A stretch of 64,000 bases of DNA from Cladorhizidae sp. MBARI D1340-BT2. Lineage: Eukaryota > Porifera > Demospongiae > Poecilosclerida > Cladorhizidae. Positions 1 through 14,400 of the stretch are shown one piece after another (positions within the stretch are counted from its first letter, which is position 1; every line of letters starts with the position of its first letter). Location of the stretch: assembly GCA_028752905.1 (NCBI GenBank), contig JAQNBH010000073.1:204859-268858 (forward strand), in the 5' to 3' direction. The translations under genes and the position numbers were made by a program. The notes under the pieces were generated by a model that searched no databases, was not told the origin of the DNA, and saw only the letters and a list, made by a program, of their open reading frames with translations.

Positions 1-2430
1 TTATTCCAGATGAAGGTTAGAGCATCTAGTCATTATTCCTTGATGAAGGCTAGAGCATCTAGTCATTATTCCTGATGAAGGCTAGAGCATCTAGTCATTA
101 TTCCTTGATGAAGGCTAGAGCATCTAGTCATTATTCCTGATGAAGACAAGAGCATCTAGTCATTATTCCAGATGAAGGTTAGAGCATCTAGTCATTATTC
201 CTGATGAAGGTTAGAGCATCTAGTCATTATTCCTGATGAAGGCTAGAGCATCTAGTCATTATTCCTGATGAAGACTAGAGCATCTAGTCATTATTCCAGA
301 TGAAGGTTAGAGCATCTAGTCATTATTCCTGATGAAGGTTAGAGCATCTAGTCATTATTCCTGATGAAGGCTAGAGCATCTAGTCATTATTACAGATAAA
401 GGTTAGAGCATCTAGTCATTATTCCTTGATGAAGGCTAGAGCATCTAGTCATTATTCCTGATGAAGACTAGAGCATCTAGTCATTATTCCAGATGAAGGT
501 TAGAGCATCTAATCATTATTCCTGATGAAGGTTAGAGCATCTAGTCATTATTCCTGATGAAGGCTAGAGCATCTAGTCATTATTCCTGATGAAGACTAGA
601 GCATCTAGTCATTATTCCAGATGAAGGTTAGAGCATCTAGTCATTATTCCTGATGAAGGTTAGAGCATCTAGTCATTATTCCTGATGAAGGCTAGAGCAT
701 CTAGTCATTATTCCAGATGAAGGTTAGAGCATCTAGTCATTATTCCTTGATGAAGGCTAGAGCATCTAGTCATTATTCCTGATGAAGACTAGAGCATCTA
801 GTCATTATTCCAGATGAAGGTTAGAGCATCTAGTCATTATTCCTGATGAAGGCTAGAGCATCTAGTCATTATTCCTGATGAAGACTAGAGCATCTAGTCA
901 TTATTCCAGATGAAGGTTAGAGCATCTAGTCATTATTCCTGATGAAGGTTAGAGCATCTAGTCATTATTCCTGATGAAGGCTAGAGCATCTAGTCATTAT
1001 TCCAGATGAAGGTTAGAGCATCTAGTCGTTATTCCTTGATGAAGGCTAGAGCATCTAGTCATTATTCCTGATGAAGGCTAGAGCATCTAGTCATTATTCC
1101 TGATGAAGGCTAGAGCATCTAGTCATTATTCATTGATGAAGGCTAGAGCATCTAGTCATTATTCCTGATGAAGGCTAGAGCATCTAGTCATTATTCCTGA
1201 TGAAGGCTAGAGCATCTAGTCATTATTCCTGATGAAGGCTAGAGCATCTAGTCATTATTCCAGATGAAGGTTAGAGCATCTAGTCATTATTCCTTGATGA
1301 AGGCTAGAGCATCTAGTCATTATTCCTGATGAAGGCTAGAGCATCTAGTCATTATTCCTGATGAAGTCTAGAGCATCTAGTCATTATTCCTTGATGAAGG
1401 CTAGAGCATCTAGTCATTATTCCTGATGAAGGCTAGAGCATCTAGTCATTATTCCTGATGAAGGCTAGAGCATCTAGTCATTATTCCTGATGAAGGCTAG
1501 AGCATCTAGTCATTATTCCAGATGAAGGTTAGAGAATCTAGTCATTATTCCTTGATGAAGGCTAGAGCATCTAGTCATTATTCCTGATGAAGGCTAGAGC
1601 ATCTAGTCATTATTCCTGATGAAGGCTAGAGCATCTAGTCATTATTCCTGATGAAGGCTAGAGCATCTAGTCATTATTCCTGATGAAGGCTAGAGCATCT
1701 AGTCATTATTCCTGATGAAGTCTAGAGCATCTAGTCATTATTCCAGATGAAGGTTAGAGCATCTAGTCATTATTCCTTGATGAAGGCTAGAGCATCTAGT
1801 CATTATTCCTGATGAAGGCTAGAGCATCTAGTCATTATTCCTGATGAAGGTTAGAGCATCTAGTCATTATTCCTGATGAAGGCTAGAGCATCTAGTCATT
1901 ATTCCTGATGAAGACTAGAGCATCTAGTCATTATTCCAGATGAAGGTTAGAGTATCTAGTCATTATTCCTGATGAAGGTTAGAGCATCTAGTCATTATTC
2001 CTGATGAAGGCTAGAGCATCTAGTCATTATTCCAGATGAAGGTTAGAGCATCTAGTCATTATTCCTTGATGAAGGCTAGAGCATCTAGTCATTATTCCTG
2101 ATGATGGCTAGAGCATCTAGTCATTATTCCTGATGAAGGCTAGAGCATCTAGTCATTATTCCTGATGAAGGCTAGAGCATCTAGTCATTATTCCAGATGA
2201 AGGTTAGAGCATCTAGTCATTATTCCTTGATGAAGGTTAGAGCATCTAGTCATTATTCCTTGATGAAGGCTGGAGCATCTAGTCATTATTCCTGATGAAG
2301 GCTAGAGCATCTAGTCATTATTCCTGATGAAGGCTAGAGCATCTAGTCATTATTCCAGATGAAGGTTAGAGCATCTAGTCATTATTCCTTGATGAAGGTT
2401 AGAGCATCTAGTCATTATTCCTTGATGAAG

Positions 2431-5400
2431 GCTGGAGCATCTAGTCATTATTCCTGATGAAGGCTAGAGCATCTAGTCATTATTCCTGATGAAGGCTAGA
2501 GCATCTAGTCATTATTCCTGATGAAGGCTAGAGCATCTAGTCATTATTCCAGATGAAGATTAGAGCATCTAGTCATTATTCCTTGATGAAGGCTAGAGCA
2601 TCTAGTCATTATTCCTGATGAAGGCTAGAGCATCTAGTCATTATTCCTGATGAAGGCTAGAGCATCTAGTCATTATTCCTGATGAAGGCTAGAGCATCTA
2701 GTCATTATTCCTGATGAAGGCTAGAGCATCTAGTCATTATTCCTGATGAAGGCTAGAACATCTAGTCATTATTCCTGATGAAGGCTAGAGCATCTAGTCA
2801 TTATTCCTTGATGAACGCTAGAGCATCTAGTCATTATTCCTGATGAAGACTAGAGCATCTAGTCATTATTCCAGATGAAGGTTAGAGCATCTAGTCATTA
2901 TTCCTGATGAAGGTTAGAGCATCTAGTCATTATTCCTGATGAAGGCTAGAGCATCTAGTCATTATTCCTGATGAAGACTAGAGCATCTAGTCATTATTCC
3001 AGATGAAGGTTAGAGCATCTAGTCATTATTCCTGATGAAGGTTAGAGCATCTAGTCATTATTCCTGATGAAGGCTAGAGCATCTAGTCATTATTCCTTGA
3101 TGAAGGCTAGAGCATCTAGTCATTATTCCTGATGAAGACAAGAGCATCTAGTCATTATTCCAGATGAAGGTTAGAGCATCTAGTCATTATTCCTGATGAA
3201 GGTTAGAGCATCTAGTCATTATTCCTGATGAAGGCTAGAGCATCTAGTCATTATTCCTGATGAAGACTAGAGCATCTAGTCATTATTCCAGATGAAGGTT
3301 AGAGCATCTAGTCATTATTCCTGATGAAGGTTAGAGCATCTAGTCATTATTCCTGATGAAGGCTAGAGCATCTAGTCATTATTCCAGATAAAGGTTAGAG
3401 CATCTAGTCATTATTCCTTGATGAAGGCTAGAGCATCTAGTCATTATTCCTGATGAAGACTAGAGCATCTAGTCATTATTCCAGATGAAGGTTAGAGCAT
3501 CTAGTCATTATTCCTGATGAAGGTTAGAGCATCTAGTCATTATTCCTGATGAAGGCTAGAGCATCTAGTCATTATTCCAGATGAAGGTTAGAGCATCTAG
3601 TCATTATTCCAGATGAAGGTTAGAGCATCTAGTCATTATTCCTGATGAAGGCTGGAGCATCTAGTCATTATTCCTGATGAAGACTAGAGCATCTAGTCAT
3701 TATTCCAGATGAAGGTTAGAGCATCTAGTCATTATTCCTGATGAAGGTTAGAGCATCTAATCATTATTCCTGATGAAGGCTAGAGCATCTAGTCATTATT
3801 CCAGATGAAGGTTAGAGCATCTAGTCATTATTCCTTGATGAAGGCTAGAGCATCTAGTCATTATTCCTGATGAAGACTAGAGCATCTAGTCATTATTCCA
3901 GATGAAGGTTAGAGCATCTAGTCATTATTCCTGATGAAGGTTAGAGCATCTAGTCATTACTCCTGATGAAGGCTAGAGCATCTAGTCATTATTCCTGATG
4001 AAGACTAGAGCATCTAGTCATTATTCCAGATGAAGGTTAGAGCATCTAGTCATTATTCCTGATGAAGGCTAGAGCATCTAGTCATTATTCCAGATGAAGG
4101 TTAGAGCATCTAGTCATTATTCCTTGATGAAGGTTAGAGCATCTAGTCATTATTCCTGATGAAGGCTAGAGCATCTAGTCATTATTCCTGATGAAGGCTA
4201 GAGCATCTAGTCATTATTCCTTGATGAAGGCTAGAGCATCTAGTCATTATTCCTGATGAAGGCTAGAGCATCTAGTCATTATTCCAGATGAAGGTTAGAG
4301 CATCTAGTCATTATTCCTTGATGAAGGCTAGAGCATCTAGTCATTATTCCTGATGAAGGCTAGAGCATCTAGTCATTATTCCTGATGAAGGTTAGAGCAT
4401 CTAGTCATTATTCCTTGATGAAGGCTGGAGCATCTAGTCATTATTCCTGATGAAGGCTAGAGCATCTAGTCATTATTCCTGATGAAGGCTAGAGCATCTA
4501 GTCATTATTCCTGATGAAGGCTAGAGCATCTAGTCATTATTCCAGATGAAGATTAGAGCATCTAGTCATTATTCCTTGATGAAGGCTAGAGCATCTAGTC
4601 ATTATTCCTGATGAAGGCTAGAGCATCTAGTCATTATTCCTGATGAAGGCTAGAGCATCTAGTCATTATTCCTGATGAAGGCTAGAGCATCTAGTCATTA
4701 TTCCTGATGAAGGCTAGAGCATCTAGTCATTATTCCTGATGAAGGCTAGAGCATCTAGTCATTATTCCTGATGAAGGCTAGAGCATCTAGTCATTATTCC
4801 TTGATGAACGCTAGAGCATCTAGTCATTATTCCTGATGAAGACTAGAGCATCTAGTCATTATTCCAGATGAAGGTTAGAGCATCTAGTCATTATTCCTGA
4901 TGAAGGTTAGAGCATCTAGTCATTATTCCTGATGAAGGCTAGAGCATCTAGTCATTATTCCTGATGAAGACTAGAGCATCTAGTCATTATTCCAGATGAA
5001 GGTTAGAGCATCTAGTCATTATTCCTGATGAAGGTTAGAGCATCTAGTCATTATTCCTGATGAAGGCTAGAGCATCTAGTCATTATTCCTTGATGAAGGC
5101 TAGAGCATCTAGTCATTATTCCTGATGAAGACAAGAGCATCTAGTCATTATTCCAGATGATGGTTAGAGCATCTAGTCATTATTCCTGATGAAGGTTAGA
5201 GCATCTAGTCATTATTCCTGATGAAGGCTAGAGCATCTAGTCATTATTCCTGATGAAGACTAGAGCATCTAGTCATTATTCCAGATGAAGGTTAGAGCAT
5301 CTAGTCATTATTCCTGATGAAGGTTAGAGCATCTAGTCATTATTCCTGATGAAGACTAGAGCATCTAGTCATTATTCCAGATGAAGGTTAGAGCATCTAG

Positions 5401-6300
5401 TCATTATTCCTGATGAAGGTTAGAGCATCTAGTCATTATTCCTGATGAAGGCTAGAGCATCTAGTCATTATTCCAGATGAAGGTTAGAGCATCTAGTCAT
5501 TATTCCAGATGAAGGTTAGAGCATCTAGTCATTATTCCTGATGAAGGCTAGAGCATCTAGTCATTATTCCTGATGAAGACTAGAGCATCTAGTCATTATT
5601 CCAGATGAAGGTTAGAGCATCTAGTCATTATTCCTGATGAAGGTTAGAGCATCTAGTCATTATTCCTGATGAAGGCTAGAGCATCTAGTCATTATTCCAG
5701 ATGAAGGTTAGAGCATCTAGTCATTATTCCTTGATGAAGGCTAGAGCATCTAGTCATTATTCCTGATGAAGACTAGAGCATCTAGTCATTATTCCAGATG
5801 AAGGTTAGAGCATCTAGTCATTATTCCTGATGAAGGTTAGAGCATCTAGTCATTACTCCTGATGAAGGCTAGAGCATCTAGTCATTATTCCTGATGAAGA
5901 CTAGAGCATCTAGTCATTATTCCAGATGAAGGTTAGAGCATCTAGTCATTATTCCTGATGAAGGCTAGAGCATCTAGTCATTATTCCAGATGAAGGTTAG
6001 AGCATCTAGTCATTATTCCTTGATGAAGGTTAGAGCATCTAGTCATTATTCCTGATGAAGGCTAGAGCATCTAGTCATTATTCCTGATGAAGGCTAGAGC
6101 ATCTAGTCATTATTCCTTGATGAAGGCTAGAGCATCTAGTCATTATTCCTGATGAAGGCTAGAGCATCTAGTCATTATTCCAGATGAAGGTTAGAGCATC
6201 TAGTCATTATTCCTTGATGAAGGCTAGAGCATCTAGTCATTATTCCTGATGAAGGCTAGAGCATCTAGTCATTATTCCTGATGAAGGCTAGAGCATCTAG
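2431..6300. repeat. Tandem duplication of a ~2.0-kb satellite segment
   Basis: Rare variants recur at a fixed offset of about 1,993 bp: GCTGGAG at 2,431 and 4,424; AGATGAAGATTAG at 2,551 and 4,544; TTGATGAACG at 2,808 and 4,801; GAAGACAAG at about 3,135 and 5,127. Further on the offset falls to 1,896 (CATTACTCC at 3,955 and 5,851), meaning about three monomers were lost from the second copy. Outer limits are approximate. Confidence 0.75.
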
Positions 6301-9300
6301 TCATTATTCCTTGATGAAGGCTAGAGCATCTAGTCATTATTCCTGATGAAGGCTAGAGCATCTAGTCATTATTCCTGATGAAGGCTAGAGCATCTAGTCA
6401 TTATTCCTGATGAGGCTAGAGCATCTAGTCATTATTCCAGATGAAGGTTAGAGCATCTAGTCATTATTCCTTGATGAAGGCTAGGGCATCTAGTCATTAT
6501 TCCTGATGAAGGCTAGAGTATCTAGTCATTATTCCTGATGAAGGCTAGAGCATCTAGTCATTATTCCTGATGAAGGCTAGAGCATCTAGTCATTATTCCT
6601 GATGAAGGCTAGAGCATCTAGTCATTATTCCTGATGAAGTCTAGAGCATCTAGTCATTATTCCAGATAAAGGTTAGAGCATCTAGTCATTATTCCTTGAT
6701 GAAGGCTAGAGCATCTAGTCATTATTCCTGATGAAGGCTAGAGCATCTAGTCATTATTCCTGATGAAGGTTAGAGCATCTAGTCATTATACCTGATGAAG
6801 GCTAGAGCATCTAGTCATTCTTCCTGATGAAGACTAGAGCATCTAGTCATTATTCCAGATGAAGGTTAGAGCATCTAGTCATTATTCCTGATGAAGGTTA
6901 GAGCATCTAGTCATTATTCCTGATGAAGGCTATAGCATCTAGTCATTATTCCAGATGAAGGTTAGAGCATCTAGTCATTATTCCTTGATGAAGGCTAGAG
7001 CATCTAGTCATTATTCCTGATGAAGGCTAGAGCATCTAGTCATTATTCCTGATGAAGTCTAGAGCATCTAGTCATTATTCCAGATGAAGGTTAGAGCATC
7101 TAGTCATTATTCCTTGATGAAGGCTAGAGCATCTAGTCATTATTCCTGATGAAGGCTAGAGCATCTAGTCATTATTCCTGATGAAGGTTAGAGCATCTAG
7201 TCATTATTCCTGATGAAGGCTAGAGCATCTAGTCATTATTCCTGATGAAGACTAGAGCATCTAGTCATTATTCCAGATGAAGGTTAGAGCATCTAGTCAT
7301 TATTCCTGATGAAGGTTAGAGCATCTAGTCATTATTCCTGATGAAGGCTATAGCATCTAGTCATTATTCCAGATGAAGGTTAGAGCATCTAGTCATTATT
7401 CCTTGATGAAGGCTAGAGCATCTAGTCATTATTCCTGATGAAGGCTAGAGCATCTAGTCATTATTCCTGATGAAGGCTAGAGCATCTAGTCATTATTCCT
7501 TGATGAAGGCTAGAGCATCTAGTCATTATTCCTGATGAAGGCAAGAGCATCTAGTCATTATTCCTGATGAAGGCTAGAGCATCTAGTCATTATTCCTGAT
7601 GAAGGCTAGAGCATCTAGTCATTATTCCAGATGAAGGTTAGAGCATCTAGTCATTATTCCTTGATGAAGGCTAGAGCATCTAGTCATTATTCCTGATGAA
7701 GGCTAGAGCATCTAGTCATTATTCCTGATGAAGGCTAGAGCATCTAGTCATTATTCCTTGATGAAGGCTAGAGCATCTAGTCATTATTCCTGATGAAGGC
7801 TAGAGCATCTAGTCATTATTCCAGATGAAGGTTAGAGCATCTAGTCATTATTCCTTGATGAAGGCTAGAGCATCTAGTCATTATTCCTGATGAAGGCTAG
7901 AGCATCTAGTCATTATTCCTGATGAAGGCTAGAGCATCTAGTCATTATTCCTTGATGAAGGCTAGAGCATCTAGTCATTATTCCTGATGAAGGCTAGAGC
8001 ATCTAGTCATTATTCCTGATGAAGGCTAGAGCATCTGGTCATTATTCCTGATGAAGGCTAGAGCATCTAGTCATTATTCCAGATGAAGGTTAGAGCATCT
8101 AGTCATTATTCCTTGATGAAGGCTAGAGCATCTAGTCATTATTCCTGATGAAGGCTAGAGCATCTAGTCATTATTCCTGATGAAGGCTAGAGCATCTAGT
8201 CATTATTCCTTGATGAAGGCTAGAGCATCTAGTCATTATTCCTGATGAAGGCTAGAGCATCTAGTCATTATTCCTGATGAATGCTAGAGCAGCTAGTCAT
8301 TATTCCTGATGAAGGCTAGAGCATCTAGTCATTATTCCAGATGAAGGTTAGAGCATCTAGTCATTATTCCTTGATGAAGGCTAGAGCATCTAGTCATTAT
8401 TCCTGATGAAGGCTAGAGCATCTAGTCATTATTCCTGATGAAGGCTAGAGCATCTAGTCATTATTCCTGATGAAGGCTAGAGTATCTAGTCATTATTCCT
8501 GATGAAGGCTAGAGCACCTAGTCATTATTCCTGATGAAGGCTAGAGCATCTAGTCATTATTCCAGATGAAGGTTAGAGCATCTAGTCATTATTCCTTGAT
8601 GAAGGCTAGAGCATCTAGTCATTATTCCTGATGAAGGCTAGAGCATCTAGTCATTATTCCTGATGAAGGTTAGAGCATCTAGTCATTATTCCTTGATGAA
8701 GGCTAGAGCATCTAGTCATTATTCCTTGATGAAGGCTAGAGCATCTAGTCATTATTCCTGATGAAGGCTAGAGCATCTAGTCATTATTCCTGATGAAGGC
8801 TAGAGCATCTGGTCATTATTCCTGATGAAGGCTAGAGCATCTAGTCATTATTCCAGATGAAGGTTAGAGCATCTAGTCATTATTCCTTGATGAAGGCTAG
8901 AGCATCTAGTCATTATTCCTGATGAAGGCTAGAGCATCTAGTCATTATTCCTGATGAAGGCTAGAGCATCTAGTCATTATTCCTTGATGAAGGCTAGAGC
9001 ATCTAGTCATTATTCCTGATGAAGGCTAGAGCATCTAGTCATTATTCCTGATGAATGCTAGAGCAGCTAGTCATTATTCCTGATGAAGGCTAGAGCATCT
9101 AGTCATTATTCCAGATGAAGGTTAGAGCATCTAGTCATTATTCCTTGATGAAGGCTAGAGCATCTAGTCATTATTCCTGATGAAGGCTAGAGCATCTAGT
9201 CATTATTCCTGATGAAGGCTAGAGCATCTAGTCATTATTCCTGATGAAGGCTAGAGCATCTAGTCATTATTCCTGATGAAGACTAGAGCATCTAGTCATT

Positions 9301-12300
9301 ATTCCAGATGAAGGTTAGAGCATCTAGTCATTATTCCTGATGAAGGTTAGAGCATCTAGTCATTACTCCTGATGAAGGCTAGAGCATCTAGTCATTATTC
9401 CTGATGAAGACTAGAGCATCTAGTCATTATTCCAGATGAAGGTTAGAGCATCTAGTCATTATTCCTGATGAAGGCTAGAGCATCTAGTCATTATTCCAGA
9501 TGAAGGTTAGAGCATCTAGTCATTATTCCTTGATGAAGGTTAGAGCATCTAGTCATTATTCCTGATGAAGTCTAGAGCATCTAGTCATTATTCCTGATGA
9601 AGGCTAGAGCATCTAGTCATTATTCCTTGATGAAGGCTAGAGCATCTAGTCATTATTCCTGATGAAGGCTAGAGCATCTAGTCATTATTCCAGATGAAGG
9701 TTAGAGCATCTAGTCATTATTCCTTGATGAAGGCTAGAGCATCTAGTCATTATTCCTGATGAAGGCTAGAGCATCTAGTCATTATTCCTGATGAAGGCTA
9801 GAGCATCTAGTCATTATTCCTTGATGAAGGCTAGAGCATCTAGTCATTATTCCTGATGAAGGCTAGAGCATCTAGTCATTATTCCTGATGAAGGCTAGAG
9901 CATCTAGTCATTATTCCTGATGAGGCTAGAGCATCTAGTCATTATTCCAGATGAAGGTTAGAGCATCTAGTCATTATTCCTTGATGAAGGCTAGGGCATC
10001 TAGTCATTATTCCTGATGAAGGCTAGAGCATCTAGTCATTATTCCTGATGAAGGCTAGAGCATCTAGTCATTATTCCTGATGAAGGCTAGAGCATCTAGT
10101 CATTATTCCTGATGAAGGCTAGAGCATCTAGTCATTATTCCTGATGAAGTCTAGAGCATCTAGTCATTATTCCAGATAAAGGTTAGAGCATCTAGTCATT
10201 ATTCCTTGATGAAGGCTAGAGCATCTAGTCATTATTCCTGATGAAGGCTAGAGCATCTAGTCATTATTCCTGATGAAGGTTAGAGCATCTAGTCATTATA
10301 CCTGATGAAGGCTAGAGCATCTAGTCATTCTTCCTGATGAAGACTAGAGCATCTAGTCATTATTCCAGATGAAGGTTAGAGCATCTAGTCATTATTCCTG
10401 ATGAAGGTTAGAGCATCTAGTCATTATTCCTGATGAAGGCTATAGCATCTAGTCATTATTCCAGATGAAGGTTAGAGCATCTAGTCATTATTCCTTGATG
10501 AAGGCTAGAGCATCTAGTCATTATTCCTGATGAAGGCTAGAGCATCTAGTCATTATTCCTGATGAAGTCTAGAGCATCTAGTCATTATTCCAGATGAAGC
10601 TTAGAGCATCTAGTCATTATTCCTGATGAAGGCTAGAGCATCTAGTCATTATACCTGATGAAGGTTAGAGCATCTAGTCATTATTCCTGATGAAGGCTAG
10701 AGCATCTAGTCATTATTCCTGATGAAGACTAGAGCATCTAGTCATTATTCCAGATGAAGGTTAGAGCATCTAGTCATTATTCCTGATGAAGGTTAGAGCA
10801 TCTAGTCATTATTCCTGATGAAGGCTATAGCATCTAGTCATTATTCCAGATGAAGGTTAGAGCATCTAGTCATTATTCCTTGATGAAGGCTAGAGCATCT
10901 AGTCATTATTCCTGATGAAGGCTAGAGCATCTAGTCATTATTCCTGATGAAGGCTAGAGCATCTAGTCATTATTCCTTGATGAAGGCTAGAGCATCTAGT
11001 CATTATTCCTGATGAAGGCAAGAGCATCTAGTCATTATTCCTGATGAAGGCTAGAGCATCTAGTCATTATTCCTGATGAAGGCTAGAGCATCTAGTCATT
11101 ATTCCAGATGAAGGTTAGAGCATCTAGTCATTATTCCTTGATGAAGGCTAGAGCATCTAGTCATTATTCCTGATGAAGGCTAGAGCATCTAGTCATTATT
11201 CCTGATGAAGGCTAGAGCATCTAGTCATTATTCCTTGATGAAGGCTAGAGCATCTAGTCATTATTCCTGATGAAGGCTAGAGCATCTAGTCATTATTCCA
11301 GATGAAGGTTAGAGCATCTAGTCATTATTCCTTGATGAAGGCTAGAGCATCTAGTCATTATTCCTGATGAAGGCTAGAGCATCTAGTCATTATTCCTGAT
11401 GAAGGCTAGAGCATCTAGTCATTATTCCTTGATGAAGGCTAGAGCATCTAGTCATTATTCCTGATGAAGGCTAGAGCATCTAGTCATTATTCCTGATGAA
11501 GGCTAGAGCATCTGGTCATTATTCCTGATGAAGGCTAGAGCATCTAGTCATTATTCCAGATGAAGGTTAGAGCATCTAGTCATTATTCCTTGATGAAGGC
11601 TAGAGCATCTAGTCATTATTCCTGATGAAGGCTAGAGCATCTAGTCATTATTCCTGATGAAGGCTAGAGCATCTAGTCATTATTCCTTGATGAAGGCTAG
11701 AGCATCTAGTCATTATTCCTGATGAAGGCTAGAGCATCTAGTCATTATTCCTGATGAATGCTAGAGCAGCTAGTCATTATTCCTGATGAAGGCTAGAGCA
11801 TCTAGTCATTATTCCAGATGAAGGTTAGAGCATCTAGTCATTATTCCTTGATGAAGGCTAGAGCATCTAGTCATTATTCCTGATGAAGGCTAGAGCATCT
11901 AGTCATTATTCCTGATGAAGGCTAGAGCATCTAGTCATTATTACTGATGAAGGCTAGAGCATCTAGTCATTATTCCTGATGAAGGCTAGAGCACCTAGTC
12001 ATTATTCCTGATGAAGGCTAGAGCATCTAGTCATTATTCCAGATGAAGGTTAGAGCATCTAGTCATTATTCCTTGATGAAGGCTAGAGCATCTAGTCATT
12101 ATTCCTGATGAAGGCTAGAGCATCTAGTCATTATTCCTGATGAAGGTTAGAGCATCTAGTCATTATTCCTTGATGAAGGCTAGAGCATCTAGTCATTATT
12201 CCTTGATGAAGGCTAGAGCATCTAGTCATTATTCCTGATGAAGGCTAGAGCATCTAGTCATTATTCCTGATGAAGGCTAGAGCATCTGGTCATTATTCCT

Positions 12301-12747
12301 GATGAAGGCTAGAGCATCTAGTCATTATTCCAGATGAAGGTTAGAGCATCTAGTCATTATTCCTTGATGAAGGCTAGAGCATCTAGTCATTATTCCTGAT
12401 GAAGGCTAGAGCATCTATTCATTATTCCTGATGAAGGCTAGAGCATCTAGTCATTATTCCTTGATGAAGGCTAGAGCATCTAGTCATTATTCCTGATGAA
12501 GGCTAGAGCATCTAGTCATTATTCCTGATGAATGCTAGAGCAGCTAGTCATTATTCCTGATGAAGGCTAGAGCATCTAGTCATTATTCCAGATGAAGGTT
12601 AGAGCATCTAGTCATTATTCCTTGATGAAGGCTAGAGCATCTAGTCATTATTCCTGATGAAGGCTAGAGCATCTAGTCATTATTCCTGATGAAGGCTAGA
12701 GCATCTAGTCATTATTCCTGATGAAGGCTAGAGCATCTAGTCATTAT
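5760..12747. repeat. Tandem duplication of a ~3.5-kb satellite segment
   Basis: Private variants recur 3,510 bp apart: CATTACTCC (5,851 / 9,361), TGATGAGGCTAG (about 6,410 / 9,920), CTAGGGCATC (6,481 / 9,991), CATTATACC (about 6,783 / 10,293), CATTCTTCC (about 6,817 / 10,327). After about 7,080 / 10,590 the offset becomes about 3,476 (a second GGCTATAGC, about 7,347 / 10,823; GAATGCTAGAGCAGC, about 8,279 / 11,756), so one monomer was lost in copy two. Copies are about 5,760-9,270 and 9,271-12,747. Inside each, a ~775-bp subunit is itself duplicated (GAGCAGC at about 8,279 and 9,054). Confidence 0.8.
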
Positions 12748-12899
12748 TCCTGATGAAGGCTAGAGCACCTAGTCATTATTCCTGATGAAGGCTAGAGCAT
12801 CTAGTCATTATTCCAGATGAAGGTTAGAGCATCTAGTCATTATTCCTTGATGAAGACTAGAGCATCTAGTCATTATTCCTGATGAAGGCTAGAGCATCT

Positions 12900-14400
12900 A
12901 GTCATTATTCCTGATGAAGGTTAGAGCATCTAGTCATTATTCCTGATGAAGGCTAGAGCATCTAGTCATTATTCCTGATGAAGACTAGAGCATCTAGTCA
13001 TTATTCCAGATGAAGGTTAGAGTATCTAGTCATTATTCCTGATGAAGGTTAGAGCATCTAGTCATTATTCCTGATGAAGGCTAGAGCATCTAGTCATTAT
13101 TCCAGATGAAGGTTAGAGCATCTAGTCATTATTCCTTGATGAAGGCTAGAGCATCTAGTCATTATTCCTGATGATGGCTAGAGCATCTAGTCATTATTCC
13201 TGATGAAGGCTAGAGCATCTAGTCATTATTCCTGATGAAGGCTAGAGCATCTAGTCATTATTCCAGATGAAGGTTAGAGCATCTAGTCATTATTCCTTGA
13301 TGAAGGTTAGAGCATCTAGTCATTATTCCTTGATGAAGGCTGGAGCATCTAGTCATTATTCCTGATGAAGGCTAGAGCATCTAGTCATTATTCCTGATGA
13401 AGGCTAGAGCATCTAGTCATTATTCCAGATGAAGGTTAGAGCATCTAGTCATTATTCCTTGATGAAGGTTAGAGCATCTAGTCATTATTCCTTGATGAAG
13501 GCTGGAGCATCTAGTCATTATTCCTGATGAAGGCTAGAGCATCTAGTCATTATTCCTGATGAAGGCTAGAGCATCTAGTCATTATTCCTGATGAAGGCTA
13601 GAGCATCTAGTCATTATTCCAGATGAAGATTAGAGCATCTAGTCATTATTCCTTGATGAAAGCTAGAGCATCTAGTCATTATTCCGGATGAAGGCTAGAG
13701 CATCTAGTCATTATTCCTGATGAAGGCTAGAGCATCTAGTCATTATTCCTGATGAAGGCTAGAGCATCTAGTCATTATTCCTGATGAAGGCTAGAGCATC
13801 TAGTCATTATTCCTGATGAAGGCTAGAGCATCTAGTCATTATTCCTGATGAAGGCTAGAGCATCTAGTCATTATTCCTTGATGAACGCTAGAGCATCTAG
13901 TCATTATTCCTGATGAAGACTAGAGCATCTAGTCATTATTCCAGATGAAGGTTAGAGCATCTAGTCATTATTCCTGATGAAGGTTAGAGCATCTAGTCAT
14001 TATTCCTGATGAAGGCTAGAGCATCTAGTCATTATTCCTGATGAAGACTAGAGCATCTAGTCATTATTCCAGATGAAGGTTAGAGCATCTAGTCATTATT
14101 CCTGATGAAGGTTAGAGCATCTAGTCATTATTCCTAATGAAGGCTAGAGCATCTAGTCATTATTCCTTGATTAAGGCTAGAGCATCTAGTCATTATTCCT
14201 GATGAAGACAAGAGCATCTAGTCATTATTCCAGATGAAGACAAGAGCATCTAGTCATTATTCCTGATGAAGGTTAGAGCATCTAGTCATTATTCCTGATG
14301 AAGGCTAGAGCATCTAGTCATTATTCCTGATGAAGGTTAGAGCATCTAGTCATTATTCCTGATGAAGGCTAGAGCATCTAGTCATTATTCCAGATAAAGG
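12900..14400. repeat. Distant copy of the 1.8-3.1 kb satellite segment
   Basis: GAGTATC (1,951 / 13,021) and GATGATGGCTAG (about 2,101 / 13,171) recur at offset 11,070, and TTGATGAACG (4,801 / 13,878) and GAAGACAAG (5,127 / about 14,204) at 9,077, equal to 11,070 minus the 1,993-bp unit. So this stretch is a further copy of the left-end segment, now separated by the 3.5-kb duplication. Confidence 0.7.
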
